Assembly (NCBI GenBank): GCA_937927975.1
Contig: CALEZT010000072.1
Location: forward strand, 1-64,000
From: an uncultured Phycisphaerales bacterium
GTDB taxonomy: Bacteria; Planctomycetota; Phycisphaerae; Sedimentisphaerales; Anaerobacaceae
Length of the DNA: 64,000 bases
Reading direction: 5' to 3'
A model generated the notes under the pieces. The model did no database searches. It was not told the origin of the DNA and worked only from the letters and a program-made list of their open reading frames with translations. The position numbers were made by a program, and so were the translations under genes. Shown here one piece after another: positions 36,196 through 45,091 of this stretch. Positions within the stretch are counted from its first letter, which is position 1. Every line of letters starts with the position of its first letter.

Positions 36196-36822
36196 ATGCG
36201 GATATCGATTGTTGTGTTGGCGTTGGCGGCAGTGATTCTTGCGGGATGCCACGGACAGGACGCGAAGACCGGGTCGGCAACCGTCAAGAGCGGATACACG
36301 GCGCTCTTCAACGGCAAGGACCTCACCGGCTGGCAGCCCACCGGCAACGCCAAATGGGTTGTCGAGAACGGCCAGCTCGTCGGCACGCAAGGCGCCAACA
36401 ACGCGCCGGGCGACCTGTTCACGACCGCCGGCTTCAAGGACTTCGAGGCGGTCGTCACATATCGCGCCGAGTGGCCCTGCAACAGCGGCGTCTGGTTCCG
36501 GTACCAGAACAACGGGAAGGCCTACCAGGCCGACATCCTGGAATACAAGGATCCCGAGGCCTACTCGGGCACCGTCTACTGTCCCGGCAAGCTCTTTCTG
36601 GCGAGGAATCTCGACAAGTCTCTTGAGAACCGCGACGGCTGGAACACGATCAAGATCCGGGCCCAGGGCGACCACCTCCAAGTCTGGCTCAACGGCCGCC
36701 AGGTCGCGGACGTCCACGACACGACCAGCGACTCGGGCTCGATCGGCTTCCAGGTTCATCCCGGCGCCGAGTTCGGCCCGATGAAGATCGTCGTTCGCGA
36801 GGTCTTGATCAAGGAACTATAG
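36196..36822 (+). CDS. DUF1080 (3-keto-disaccharide hydrolase-type) lipoprotein
   Basis: 208 residues with a lipobox LAGC (Cys18). The concanavalin-like jelly roll of DUF1080 is clear: ALFNGKDLTGWQPTG, LWFRY-type strand NSGVWFRYQ, YQADILEYKD, WNTIKIRAQGDHLQVWLNG and a final SGSIGFQVH strand. Planctomycetes carry many of these. Some members are 3-keto-glycoside hydrolases; others bind glycans. The ATG at 36196 follows GGGAAAGGGA. It is probably in one transcript with the DUF2961 gene. Confidence 0.88.
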   Translation: MRISIVVLALAAVILAGCHGQDAKTGSATVKSGYTALFNGKDLTGWQPTGNAKWVVENGQLVGTQGANNAPGDLFTTAGFKDFEAVVTYRAEWPCNSGVWFRYQNNGKAYQADILEYKDPEAYSGTVYCPGKLFLARNLDKSLENRDGWNTIKIRAQGDHLQVWLNGRQVADVHDTTSDSGSIGFQVHPGAEFGPMKIVVREVLIKEL

Positions 36823-36915
36823 GTCTGCGCGTCGAGCTATGCGAGCTCAAAGGATCGAATCGCTCCCGCCGCCGCACGGCGTCGGGCGTTTCGGTTCTTT
36901 GAGCTCGCTTTGTTG

Positions 36916-37755
36916 TCACGCAGTTCCGGGATTCTCCCCTGGCTCCTGGTCCGGCAGCTTCTGCCAGGGCTTGCCCCGCAGCGCCATATCCAGCGCCTGG
37001 CTCTCGAGCGTGAAGTACCTGTCGAAGTCGGGCAATCGGAGATTGAGAAGCTGCTTGATCGACCCCAACACGTCGGGCGACAGGCCCGACACCTCTTGGG
37101 CCATCGTCCGAACGGTCCGGTCCAGTTCGGAAGGCGTCACGACCTCGTCGAGCAGTCCCCAGTCCAAAGCCAGGTGTGCTGAGAACTCCGCGGTGCGAGT
37201 CACCAGGTTATTGGCCCTGCCCAATCCGATATAGGCCGGCAGCAGATAGAGCAGCCCCGAGCCGGGCGGCATGCCGCATTGACGCTCCTGGTTGCAGAAC
37301 GTGGTGTCGGACGTCGCGATCCGGTGGTCGCAGGCGAGCCCGATTCCGAGGAACGACAAGGAGACCTCGCCTTGAAAGACCATGATCACCGGCCGTTTCA
37401 CGGACCGCAGCCAGCGGATCAGTCCGACGAAGACGTTCTCTTCCCGCGCCATGGCCTGTCCGCTCACGGACGTGGATGCGCATCGCCCCGCTGAATACTT
37501 CTCCTGGAGGCTGCCCAGCCTCTTGAGAAACGCTCCGCACTGCTCGGGCGAGAAGCATCGACTGGAGCTCCAGATCGCCAGAGGCTTGCCTGCGCCTTGG
37601 CGGAGGTCCTCCAGGAAGTATCGGAAACACTCGATCGCATTCGACGCATCGGCCATGGTCAGCAGGTCGTCATGGAAGTGAATGGCGTCGCCCAATTCGA
37701 GCGGTTCGAAGCTCAGGAAGGGTTCCAGGATCGAAAGATCTGTCTTCTTGAACAT
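36916..37755 (-). CDS. Crotonase-superfamily protein
   Basis: 279 residues with the crotonase fold. VFQGEVSLSFLGIGLACDHRIAT contains the first oxyanion-hole loop, and NQERQCGMPPGSGLLYLLPAYIG the second. The C-terminal helix bundle follows. The usual catalytic Glu pair of enoyl-CoA hydratases cannot be assigned with confidence, so the reaction (hydratase, isomerase, hydrolase or decarboxylase) is open. It lies 13 bp after the RND pump gene on the same strand, so it is the last gene of the TetR efflux operon. That location is odd for a CoA-thioester enzyme. Confidence 0.82.
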   Translation of the reverse strand: MFKKTDLSILEPFLSFEPLELGDAIHFHDDLLTMADASNAIECFRYFLEDLRQGAGKPLAIWSSSRCFSPEQCGAFLKRLGSLQEKYSAGRCASTSVSGQAMAREENVFVGLIRWLRSVKRPVIMVFQGEVSLSFLGIGLACDHRIATSDTTFCNQERQCGMPPGSGLLYLLPAYIGLGRANNLVTRTAEFSAHLALDWGLLDEVVTPSELDRTVRTMAQEVSGLSPDVLGSIKQLLNLRLPDFDRYFTLESQALDMALRGKPWQKLPDQEPGENPGTA

Positions 37756-37768
37756 GAGCGCCGTCCTT

Positions 37769-40700
37769 TCAGTGTTTGCCGCTTTTTCGCGTCGTCAGAT
37801 CGTAGAGGATCGGGACGACGACGAGCGTCAGGATGCCCGAGACCAGGATGCCGCCGACGGAGGCGATGCCGACGCCGACGCGCATCTCGGCTCCGATGCC
37901 CCGACTCAAGGCCAGCGGGAGCATGCCTAGAACCGCTGCCAGCGTGATCATAATCACGGGACGGAACTGTTCGCAAGAGGCTGTGATCATCGCCTTGTGG
38001 CGAGGAACGCCCTCGCGAACGTGCACGTTGAACCCGTCCACGATCAGAATCGCGTTGTTCACCACGATGCCGACCATCATGACCATGCCCATGAGCACGA
38101 AGATCGACATGCTCTCGCCCGTCAGCGCCAGGGCCCACATCACGCCGATCAGAGCCAGCGGAACCGTCACGAGGATCAGCCACGGCTGCTTGTACGATTC
38201 GAGGATCGCGGCAAGGCTCAGGATCACCAGGACGACTGCCATCAGACCCGCCTCGCCGAACGCGGCCACCGCTTCGGACATTCTCTCGTACATGCCGGAG
38301 AACCAGTAGTCGTAGCCCGGCGGGAACCGCACCTCGGAATCGATCGTCTCGGTGATCCTCTTGACCGCGTTGCCCAGCGCCAGCTCGGGCTTGAGGTTGG
38401 CGAAGACCTTGGTGACGCGCCGCTTGTCCTGTCGGGTGATCTGGACGGGTGCGATGCGGTGCTCCACGTCGGCCAGGTTCGACAGGAGGATCGGCCGGCC
38501 CGGCGCGCCGGGGAAGAGGAACTGCTCGACCTGGTCCTGTCCCGGCTCATCCTCCAACTCGACGACGATGTCGTAGTTGCGGTCGCCTCGTTTGAAAGTG
38601 CCGGCCTCGATGCCTTCGAGGTTGGCTCGCAAGGCCAGGCCGAGACTGATCGCGGGAATGTCCAGGTCCGCCAGGGTGGCCCGCTTGGGCAGGATGGCCA
38701 TTTCGGGTTTGCCGGCGCGGACGGTTGTGTCGATGTCCTTGATCCCCTGGATTTGGCCGGCGCGGGTTTGCGTGTCGACCGCCAGACGATTGAGGGTCGT
38801 CAGCTCATCCCCGGCGATCAACAGTTCGATGTCCTGGTTCTGACCGCCGATCATCGCAGGCTGAGTGATGGTGAGGATGCACTCCGGATAGCCGGCCAGA
38901 CGCTTGCGGACCTCGGTCTGGAGGTCCTCGATCGTGAGGGTCCGCTCGTCTCGCTCGGAGAAGGTCAACAGCAGCTGGGCGAGATAGACGCCCTGCGTGG
39001 ATTGGCCGATCACGCCTTCGACCTTGCCCAGGGAACTGAGCACGTGCCTGAGCTCGGGCACGTCCTTGACACGCTCTTCCACGAGTCGCACCCTCTCGAT
39101 CGCCCGGTCGAGACTGTACGACGTGGGGTACTCCAGCTTGACGAAGACACGACCCTGGTCGGTGTTGGGAGCAAAACCGAACCCGACCTTGCCGCCCAGG
39201 GACATCGCGTGAACGAGCATCGCGACGGTCAGGACGAGGATGGCCAATGCGACGAGCCGGTGCTTCTCATTGAAGGAAAGCACCCAACGATACCCTGCGA
39301 TCACTCTGTTCAGCACGCGGTTGAAACCCGTCTCCATTCGGTGCAGAAGCCCCTTCTGCCGGCCGTTGGAGGGCCTGAGCAGGATCGAGCACAGGATCGG
39401 AGTCAGCGTGAACGAGATGAACAGCGACACCGCGGTCATGATGAGCATGGTCCAGGCCAGGGGTCTCATGAACTGGCCGATGACGCTGCCCATCATCGCG
39501 ATCGGGAACAGCACGACGATATTGGTGCCCGCGCTGGCCAAGACCGCGACCGCGACTTCCCTGGCGCCCAGGCGGGCTGCTTCCTTCGGGTTGCCCGTCT
39601 CCTTGAGACGCGAGACGACGGCCTCCAGGACCACGATGGAGTTGGTCACGAGGATGCCGATCGACAGACCGATCGAGATCAGCGTCGAGGTGTTGAGCGT
39701 GTAGCCGGCCAGTTGCATGAAGAACAGGCTGATGACCACCGTCAGCGGCATCGTGATCGCGACCACGAGCGTGGCGCGGATGTTGTAGAGGAAGAAGAAC
39801 AGGATCGCGGCGGTCAGGAGGATGCCCTGACCGATGTTGCTCCAGGCGCTTCGGACGGAGGCCTCGATGAACCGTCCGTCGTCGGTGACCCAGACGAGCT
39901 CCATGCCGCCGGGCAGTTGGCGGTTGAGGGTCTCGACTGCGTTTCTGACGCTGTGGACGACCTTCACCGCGTTGGCCTCGGCCTTCTTGACGACCTTGAT
40001 GTACACGCAGGGCCGGCCGTCGACCGCGGCTTTCTGGCGAAGCTCCGCGGTCGTCATCACCACCCGTCCGACATCGCGGATGTAGCACCGTTGACCGTCT
40101 TTGCCGGCCACCTGGAGCGTGGCGATTTCCGGGATGTCCTTGTATTCGGCGTCGAACTTCACGGAGAACTCGCGCCCGTGGTCGGTCACGCGACCGCTCG
40201 GGATGGTTCGCACCGCCTGCTGCACGGCCTGAACGACGCTCATGCTGGACAGCCCCCTGGCCGCCAGCTTCTCGCGGTCGAGCAGGACGCGCACTTCGCG
40301 CTTGGCCCCGCCGATGAGATCGACGTTCGCGACGCCGGCCAGGACGGTGAGCCGGTCTCGCAGCGTGTTGTCCGCGTAGTCGTACAACTCGTCGAGGGGC
40401 ACGTCGCCGGTCACCGCCATGTGGATGATCGGCTGGGCGTTGATGTCGAACTTGAGGATCTTGGGGTCCTCCACGTCCTCGGGGAAATCGGCGCGGATCA
40501 GGTCGAGCTTCTCGCGAACGTCGGTGGCCGCGATGTCCACGTTCACGTTCAGGTTGAACTCCAGCAGGGTCTGGCAGACGTTCTCCATGCAGGCGGAACT
40601 GACGTGCTTGAGCCCGTCGATCGTGACGACCTGGTCCTCGATCCGCTTGGCGACGTCGGTCTCGATCTGCTCGGGACTGGCGCCGGGATAGATGGTGGTG

Positions 40701-40840
40701 ACCGTGATGTACGGCACGTCCATCTTGGGCATCAGCTCCAGGCCCAGCTTGCGGTAGGCGTTCAGGCCCAGCAGGGTCAGGCCGAGGATCAGACTGGTCA
40801 TCGCCACCGGCCGGCGGATGGATGAATCGGACAGGAACAT
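37769..40840 (-). CDS. RND-family efflux pump inner-membrane subunit (HAE1-like)
   Basis: 1023 residues with the duplicated RND layout: 12 helices and two large periplasmic loops. The start SIRRPVAMTSLILGLTLLG and the helix-4 region SIGLSIGILVTNSIVVLEAV are recognisable. In AcrB the helix-4 position equivalent to VTN is VDD, the proton-relay aspartates; here it is Thr399-Asn400. In helix 10 the Lys is Asn (GIVVNNAILIVD). The pump may use a different coupling route. It starts one base into the stop of the adaptor gene and works with the adaptor and TolC-like protein upstream. Confidence 0.93.
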   Translation of the reverse strand: MFLSDSSIRRPVAMTSLILGLTLLGLNAYRKLGLELMPKMDVPYITVTTIYPGASPEQIETDVAKRIEDQVVTIDGLKHVSSACMENVCQTLLEFNLNVNVDIAATDVREKLDLIRADFPEDVEDPKILKFDINAQPIIHMAVTGDVPLDELYDYADNTLRDRLTVLAGVANVDLIGGAKREVRVLLDREKLAARGLSSMSVVQAVQQAVRTIPSGRVTDHGREFSVKFDAEYKDIPEIATLQVAGKDGQRCYIRDVGRVVMTTAELRQKAAVDGRPCVYIKVVKKAEANAVKVVHSVRNAVETLNRQLPGGMELVWVTDDGRFIEASVRSAWSNIGQGILLTAAILFFFLYNIRATLVVAITMPLTVVISLFFMQLAGYTLNTSTLISIGLSIGILVTNSIVVLEAVVSRLKETGNPKEAARLGAREVAVAVLASAGTNIVVLFPIAMMGSVIGQFMRPLAWTMLIMTAVSLFISFTLTPILCSILLRPSNGRQKGLLHRMETGFNRVLNRVIAGYRWVLSFNEKHRLVALAILVLTVAMLVHAMSLGGKVGFGFAPNTDQGRVFVKLEYPTSYSLDRAIERVRLVEERVKDVPELRHVLSSLGKVEGVIGQSTQGVYLAQLLLTFSERDERTLTIEDLQTEVRKRLAGYPECILTITQPAMIGGQNQDIELLIAGDELTTLNRLAVDTQTRAGQIQGIKDIDTTVRAGKPEMAILPKRATLADLDIPAISLGLALRANLEGIEAGTFKRGDRNYDIVVELEDEPGQDQVEQFLFPGAPGRPILLSNLADVEHRIAPVQITRQDKRRVTKVFANLKPELALGNAVKRITETIDSEVRFPPGYDYWFSGMYERMSEAVAAFGEAGLMAVVLVILSLAAILESYKQPWLILVTVPLALIGVMWALALTGESMSIFVLMGMVMMVGIVVNNAILIVDGFNVHVREGVPRHKAMITASCEQFRPVIMITLAAVLGMLPLALSRGIGAEMRVGVGIASVGGILVSGILTLVVVPILYDLTTRKSGKH

Positions 40841-42078
40841 TACTTCTCCTCCTGCTGGACCTCGACCGCTGCGCCGGTGTCGAGCATGTTCTGCCCGAGC
40901 GTCACAACCGGTTCGTTCTCGCTCACTTCGGCCTGACCGATCTCAGTCCAGCCGGCGGCCTCGATGCCGGGCGTGACGGCCACCTGGGTCGCGGCGCCGT
41001 TGCGGACGACGAAAACGACGGGTTTGCCCGAGCGTTCGATGATCGACGACGAGGGAACGCCCAGTCCTTGGCGGCTCTCGAATACAATCGTGATGTTGGC
41101 CATCGCGCCGGGCACGATCCCTGCCGGCGGGTCCTTCACCAGGCACTTGACTTCGAACGTCCGCAGCTTGGGATCGACCGTGGGACTTCGATAACTGACG
41201 ACGAGGTCCTTGATCTCGATCGAGCCCACCCTGACGTTCATCGCGGTCCGACCGACCGCCACCTGCGGATAGTATTGCACCGGCAGGAACGCCGCGACCT
41301 CTACGACGGAGGGATCGTCGATCCGCAGGATGGGATTGCCGGGATTGGCCATCTCGCCGGGTTCGTGGAGCCGCTCGCTGACGGCGCCGCCGATCGGAGC
41401 GACGACCACCGCGTCGGCCAGGTTCTTCCTGGCGATCTCCAGCGAAGCCTCCGCCTGGCGTTCCTGAGACTTGGACAAGTCCACGAGCGTCCTGGCGTGT
41501 TTGGCTGCCGCCAGCAGTTGCCGATGTCGCGACTGCTGCTGCTCGAAGGCGTCGACGGTGACCGCCTCTTTCTCCCGCAGGCGGGTGAACCGATCGTAGT
41601 CCAGAGAGGCCTTGTGAAGGTCCACCTCGACCCGTTCGAGGCTCGCCTCTTTTTCCTTCGTGGACGAACGGGCCACGTCGAGCGCGTGTTCGGCGATCTG
41701 CACCGCCTTTTCGAGGTTTGCCTGGTCGATGGCGAAGAGCTTCGTTTGCCCTGCGACGACCATGTCGCCTTTTTCGACGAAGACCGCTTCGATGGCGCCC
41801 CCGACTCGCGGCGAGACCATGGCCCAGTTCTTCGCTTCGACGTTGCCCTGTACCAGGACGCTGCGGTCGAACCGTCGCATCGCAGCCGGCGCGACCATCA
41901 CAGGCGCCCGCCTCGCGTCGCTCGAAGGGCTTGCCTCCGTCGTTGGTTGGGCAGTCGCTCGTCCGTACAGACCCCGGCCCGCTGCCCCCAGGACGCCGAT
42001 CAGAACCAGTGCCCCGACATATATCGCTGTTCGTCCAAGCCGGCTCCTGCCGGCGGTGTCTTCACGATTGACTGTCAT
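40840..42078 (-). CDS. RND efflux periplasmic adaptor (HlyD/AcrA-like)
   Basis: 412 residues: a membrane helix at about 17-35, a barrel-sandwich (lipoyl-like) domain split around a coiled coil (about 120-210, KEKEASLERVEVDLHKASLDYDR...), then beta-barrel and membrane-proximal domains. It bridges the RND pump and the TolC-like channel. The coiled coil has roughly three heptads per arm. The start overlaps the TolC-like gene by 17 bp, showing coupled translation. Substrates are unknown. Confidence 0.92.
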   Translation of the reverse strand: MTVNREDTAGRSRLGRTAIYVGALVLIGVLGAAGRGLYGRATAQPTTEASPSSDARRAPVMVAPAAMRRFDRSVLVQGNVEAKNWAMVSPRVGGAIEAVFVEKGDMVVAGQTKLFAIDQANLEKAVQIAEHALDVARSSTKEKEASLERVEVDLHKASLDYDRFTRLREKEAVTVDAFEQQQSRHRQLLAAAKHARTLVDLSKSQERQAEASLEIARKNLADAVVVAPIGGAVSERLHEPGEMANPGNPILRIDDPSVVEVAAFLPVQYYPQVAVGRTAMNVRVGSIEIKDLVVSYRSPTVDPKLRTFEVKCLVKDPPAGIVPGAMANITIVFESRQGLGVPSSSIIERSGKPVVFVVRNGAATQVAVTPGIEAAGWTEIGQAEVSENEPVVTLGQNMLDTGAAVEVQQEEK

Positions 42079-43471
42079 GTGTCTTCACCTCAACATCCGT
42101 TTCAGTCTTTCCCATCACGTTCAGCAGCGTGGCCACGGCAACCTGGTGCTGGAATCGAGCCGCCAGGACCTGCATCTGCGCCTTCGCATGTTCCGCGGTT
42201 TCTCGGAGCAGCTCCGCGGAACCGATCAATCCTTCATCGCGCTTCTGGATCGTCTCGGCGTGCCGCCGGGATGCGACGGTCAGGGATCGCTGGGCCAGGT
42301 CCAACTGGTCCTGCGCGGTGTCCAGATTCTGCCGGGCTCGAATGACTTCGAGCATCAGCGTCAACGCGGTCTGCTCCCGTGCGATGAACGCCTTCTCCCG
42401 CCCCTGGCGGGCGGCTTTGTACTGGTTGATGTTCGCGAACCCGTTGAAGAGCGTCATCGTGCCCGCCAGGCCGTAGATCCACTGGTTCGACGGCGCCAGC
42501 GACGAATTGAGCGAGTCCGGATGGTAAGCAAACGCGCCAAGCACAGGCAGAAAACTCGAAATCGCCAGTTTGACCTTCTCCTTTTCGATGGCGATCTGGC
42601 GGTCGGCCATGTGCAGCGACGGGTGGTTCAACATGGCCTCCAGGATCAGTTCTTCCATCGATCCTTCGGGCGGCGTCAGCGGCGTTCCCTCGGTCAGCGA
42701 GATTTCCGTCAGAGGCGAAAGCCCCATGGCCGCCAACAGAGCCGATACCGTCTGTTCGTGCGTCCGGCGGGTACGCGCCAGCTCGGCCTTGCGGGCCCTC
42801 GCGTAGACGTCGGCCTGGTCCGCCTGCCAGGCGTTGACGAGGCCCTCCTGCGCCAGAGCGGCGACTTCAACGTGGAGGGCCTCCGCGGCCTCCACGTCGG
42901 CCGCCATCGACCGCTCGGCCTGCTCCAGCGTCAGGCACTGGAAGTACAGCATCGTCACCTGCAGGGCGGTCATCTGTCGGGTGTAAAGGACGACCTGATC
43001 GGCGATTTCCTCGCCTCGCTTGTGCATGCCATAGAGAAACCAGGTGGCGGGGTTGAAGACCGAAACGCTGGCGTTCCAAAGCAAGGCCTTGGTGCTGTCC
43101 AGACGCAGGGTTTCGTCCTCCGACAGGGGCAGCGAGATGGTCGGATCGAACTCATATTGCGAGTAGTCCAGCTTCACCGCCGGAAGGAAGTTCGCGAAGG
43201 CGATTCGCCGTTCGAGCTTGGCGATTCGCTTCTCGGTCGCGGCGGTTCGCGTCGCGAGGTTGTTCTCCATCGCGATGGCGATGCAGTCGTTCAGGCTCAG
43301 GGCCTTGTGCTCTGAAAAGACCTCCGTGGTCTTTTCGCGAAGAGCCTCCGGATAGTTGTCGGCATGCTCTCGACGGATTCTCGCTCCGTCGTAGGAGCGG
43401 CAACCCGCCAGAAACATCAGGATCAGAAATGGCGGTGAGAACCACCGCCGTGCGTTACGCGTCACATTCAC
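42062..43471 (-). CDS. TolC-family outer-membrane efflux lipoprotein
   Basis: 469 residues. A lipobox FLAGC (Cys24) in the leader implies N-terminal lipidation. Two internally similar halves of helix-rich TolC type follow: LSLNDCIAIAMENNLATRTA near 58, and VIRARQNLDTAQDQLDLAQRSLTVASRRHAETIQKRDEGLIG near 395. It forms the outer-membrane channel of the tripartite pump. It starts 3 bp after the TetR gene stop. Confidence 0.9.
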   Translation of the reverse strand: MNVTRNARRWFSPPFLILMFLAGCRSYDGARIRREHADNYPEALREKTTEVFSEHKALSLNDCIAIAMENNLATRTAATEKRIAKLERRIAFANFLPAVKLDYSQYEFDPTISLPLSEDETLRLDSTKALLWNASVSVFNPATWFLYGMHKRGEEIADQVVLYTRQMTALQVTMLYFQCLTLEQAERSMAADVEAAEALHVEVAALAQEGLVNAWQADQADVYARARKAELARTRRTHEQTVSALLAAMGLSPLTEISLTEGTPLTPPEGSMEELILEAMLNHPSLHMADRQIAIEKEKVKLAISSFLPVLGAFAYHPDSLNSSLAPSNQWIYGLAGTMTLFNGFANINQYKAARQGREKAFIAREQTALTLMLEVIRARQNLDTAQDQLDLAQRSLTVASRRHAETIQKRDEGLIGSAELLRETAEHAKAQMQVLAARFQHQVAVATLLNVMGKTETDVEVKTHDSQS

Positions 43472-43474
43472 CTC

Positions 43475-44092
43475 CTATGGCTTGGCGAGCCCTCTGAAGA
43501 ACACGTCTTCGAGCTTCGCAAGATCTTCATTCACATCCGTCGGCTGCGGTTCGCCAACCGCGGCCAGGATCAACCCTTCCAGCGAGTAGTGCAGACACGT
43601 CGCGGCCATGACCGGATCGACGTCGTTGATCGATCCCCTGAAGACGCCCGCGGCAATCACCCGAGAGAGGCCGGAGACGATTCGCTCATCGATCTGCTTC
43701 TTCTTGGCCTCGACTCGCGGCCCCGGCAGACATCTCCCACTGCTCTCCAGGACATAAAGTCTCAGTGCAGGACCTTGCTCCCGTATGATCCGCTCGTGAA
43801 GGCGGATGAAGCGGGAGAGCTTCACCAGTTCGTCTTCCGCGCCGTCCAGCGCCGACATGACTACACCCAAGCCTTCTTCCGTGGTGGATTCCAGCAATTC
43901 GAAGAACAAGTCCTCTTTGCTGGGGAAGAACTTGTACAGGGTCCCAGTGGCGAACTCCGCCGCAGCGGCGATTTCCTGCATCGAAACGCCTGCAAACCCC
44001 TTTTCAGCGAACAGTTCCAGCGCGGCCGAGAGGATCTCCTGACGGTGCTGTTGTCGTTCTCGTTCTTTTCTCGACGACCCGGCTGCAGACAT
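43475..44092 (-). CDS. TetR-family repressor of the RND efflux operon
   Basis: 205 residues. The N-terminal HTH reads ILSAALELFAEKGFAGVSMQEI then FATGTLYKFFPSKEDLFFELL, the standard TetR form. The C-terminal ligand-binding part is divergent. It is the first gene of the operon and is followed after 3 bp by the TolC-like gene, so it should autoregulate the pump. The ATG at 44092 follows GGAG. Two copies of the palindrome ATGAA-N6-TTCAT lie just upstream at 44104-44157. Confidence 0.92.
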   Translation of the reverse strand: MSAAGSSRKERERQQHRQEILSAALELFAEKGFAGVSMQEIAAAAEFATGTLYKFFPSKEDLFFELLESTTEEGLGVVMSALDGAEDELVKLSRFIRLHERIIREQGPALRLYVLESSGRCLPGPRVEAKKKQIDERIVSGLSRVIAAGVFRGSINDVDPVMAATCLHYSLEGLILAAVGEPQPTDVNEDLAKLEDVFFRGLAKP

Positions 44093-44103
44093 CACATATC
44101 TCC

Positions 44104-44157
44104 ATGAACATATATTCATGTTGAGACAACATATTCATATTATGAACAATTATTCAT
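44104..44157 (-). promoter_or_regulatory. Tandem TetR operators of the RND efflux operon
   Basis: ATGAA-CATATA-TTCAT at 44104-44119 (extended by C and G on the ends) and ATGAA-CAATTA-TTCAT at 44142-44157. They are identical in arm sequence and spacing, 38 bp centre to centre, and 12 bp before the TetR start codon. A further TTCAT-ATT-ATGAA palindrome lies between them at 44134-44146. The stretch is much more AT-rich than its surroundings. Confidence 0.7.
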
Positions 44158-44268
44158 TCTTCTGCAAGAGTTTTCTTGCGAAAATCTGGTTGGCACGTAA
44201 GAACGCGTGTCTCCGTCGCGGTGGTCGATAGCAGACAGACAGAATCCAAGCGGAAGATTTGGCTGGCG

Positions 44269-44805
44269 TCAGACGATGCGACCGTCTTTGAGCACCGCCC
44301 AAGCGGTGTGCGGGCTGGCCGGAGCGGCTCCCTGGATTTCCACCTCGGCAATGGCATATCCCTGCACGCCGGCCTTGGCACGTTTCCAGGCTTCGTACAG
44401 ATAGCCGAGATAGACGGAATCTTCCTGGGCCTTTTCGATCTGGACCTCGGGCGACCGATCGGCATCGGCCGTCAGTTCATCGAGAGCCCGCTTCTTGGCG
44501 GCTTCGACCTCTTCCGCGGTGGATTCCAGGCTCAGGCCCAGTCTGGCGACGTGCTCGCGCACCCCCTTCATGTACATCTCTCGCAGTCGTTCGCGAATGG
44601 CGGTTCGGCCCGCCTGCGCCACGTCGTCCCACTTGAGCAGGGGCTCATAAACCCGGCATTGGAAGAACAGGCCTATGACCGCGTCGTCGGGGAGCGATTG
44701 ACGGACGACCTCTTCGGCCGAAACGCCGAACGTGCCCGCCAGAGCGGATAGTCCCTTCCAATGCTCCTCTGGAATGGTGAATGCGATCCGTTTGTTTCTG
44801 GTCAT
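44269..44805 (-). CDS. Uncharacterised protein with ribbon-helix-helix-like N-terminus
   Basis: 178 residues of unknown family. The N-terminus KRIAFTIPEEHWKGLSALAGTFGVSAEEVVRQSL has the strand-helix-helix profile of RHH/CopG DNA-binding domains. The rest is charged and helical with one VYLGYLYEAWKRAKAG region. It could be an antitoxin-like regulator, but no toxin gene is next to it. The ATG at 44805 follows GGAAGGA. It ends 111 bp before the operator of the efflux operon on the same strand. Confidence 0.6.
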   Translation of the reverse strand: MTRNKRIAFTIPEEHWKGLSALAGTFGVSAEEVVRQSLPDDAVIGLFFQCRVYEPLLKWDDVAQAGRTAIRERLREMYMKGVREHVARLGLSLESTAEEVEAAKKRALDELTADADRSPEVQIEKAQEDSVYLGYLYEAWKRAKAGVQGYAIAEVEIQGAAPASPHTAWAVLKDGRIV

Positions 44806-44974
44806 GACCGAATCCTTCCATGGACGTTGAGCCGGCATGTTACCGCGTCATTCGGGCCCAATGCAAGAGCGATCTGCAAAGCCCTTCGCTCACGCGGCAG
44901 TTCCCGACGCAGGGTGAACCCCCGAACGCCCGATTGCATATAGAGGCAGGATATGGTATAAAACCCCCTTCTGC

Positions 44975-45080
44975 CATTTGCTATTTGCGGTTTCCTCTTG
45001 GGACAATCGACGATTGGGGGCATCCTGCGGCGTATGCAGGCCCAGATCGCAAATAGTAGATCGCAAATCGAAGATTCCTG
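44975..45080. repeat. CATTTGCTATTTGCG-family palindromic repeat, copy 1
   Basis: CATTTGCTATTTGCGG at the left and GATCGCAAATAGTAGATCGC at the right are approximate inverted repeats around a GC-rich middle. A second copy is at 48352-48455. Both lie just upstream of a gene start (prfB and the QueD-like gene). Confidence 0.6.
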
Positions 45081-45091
45081 AAAGGGGCCTG

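Noticed and set aside
37997..40825. 942-codon open frame antisense to the RND pump
   Set aside because: Same GC shadow effect; His/Asp/Arg-rich translation with no domain, opposite a certain gene.
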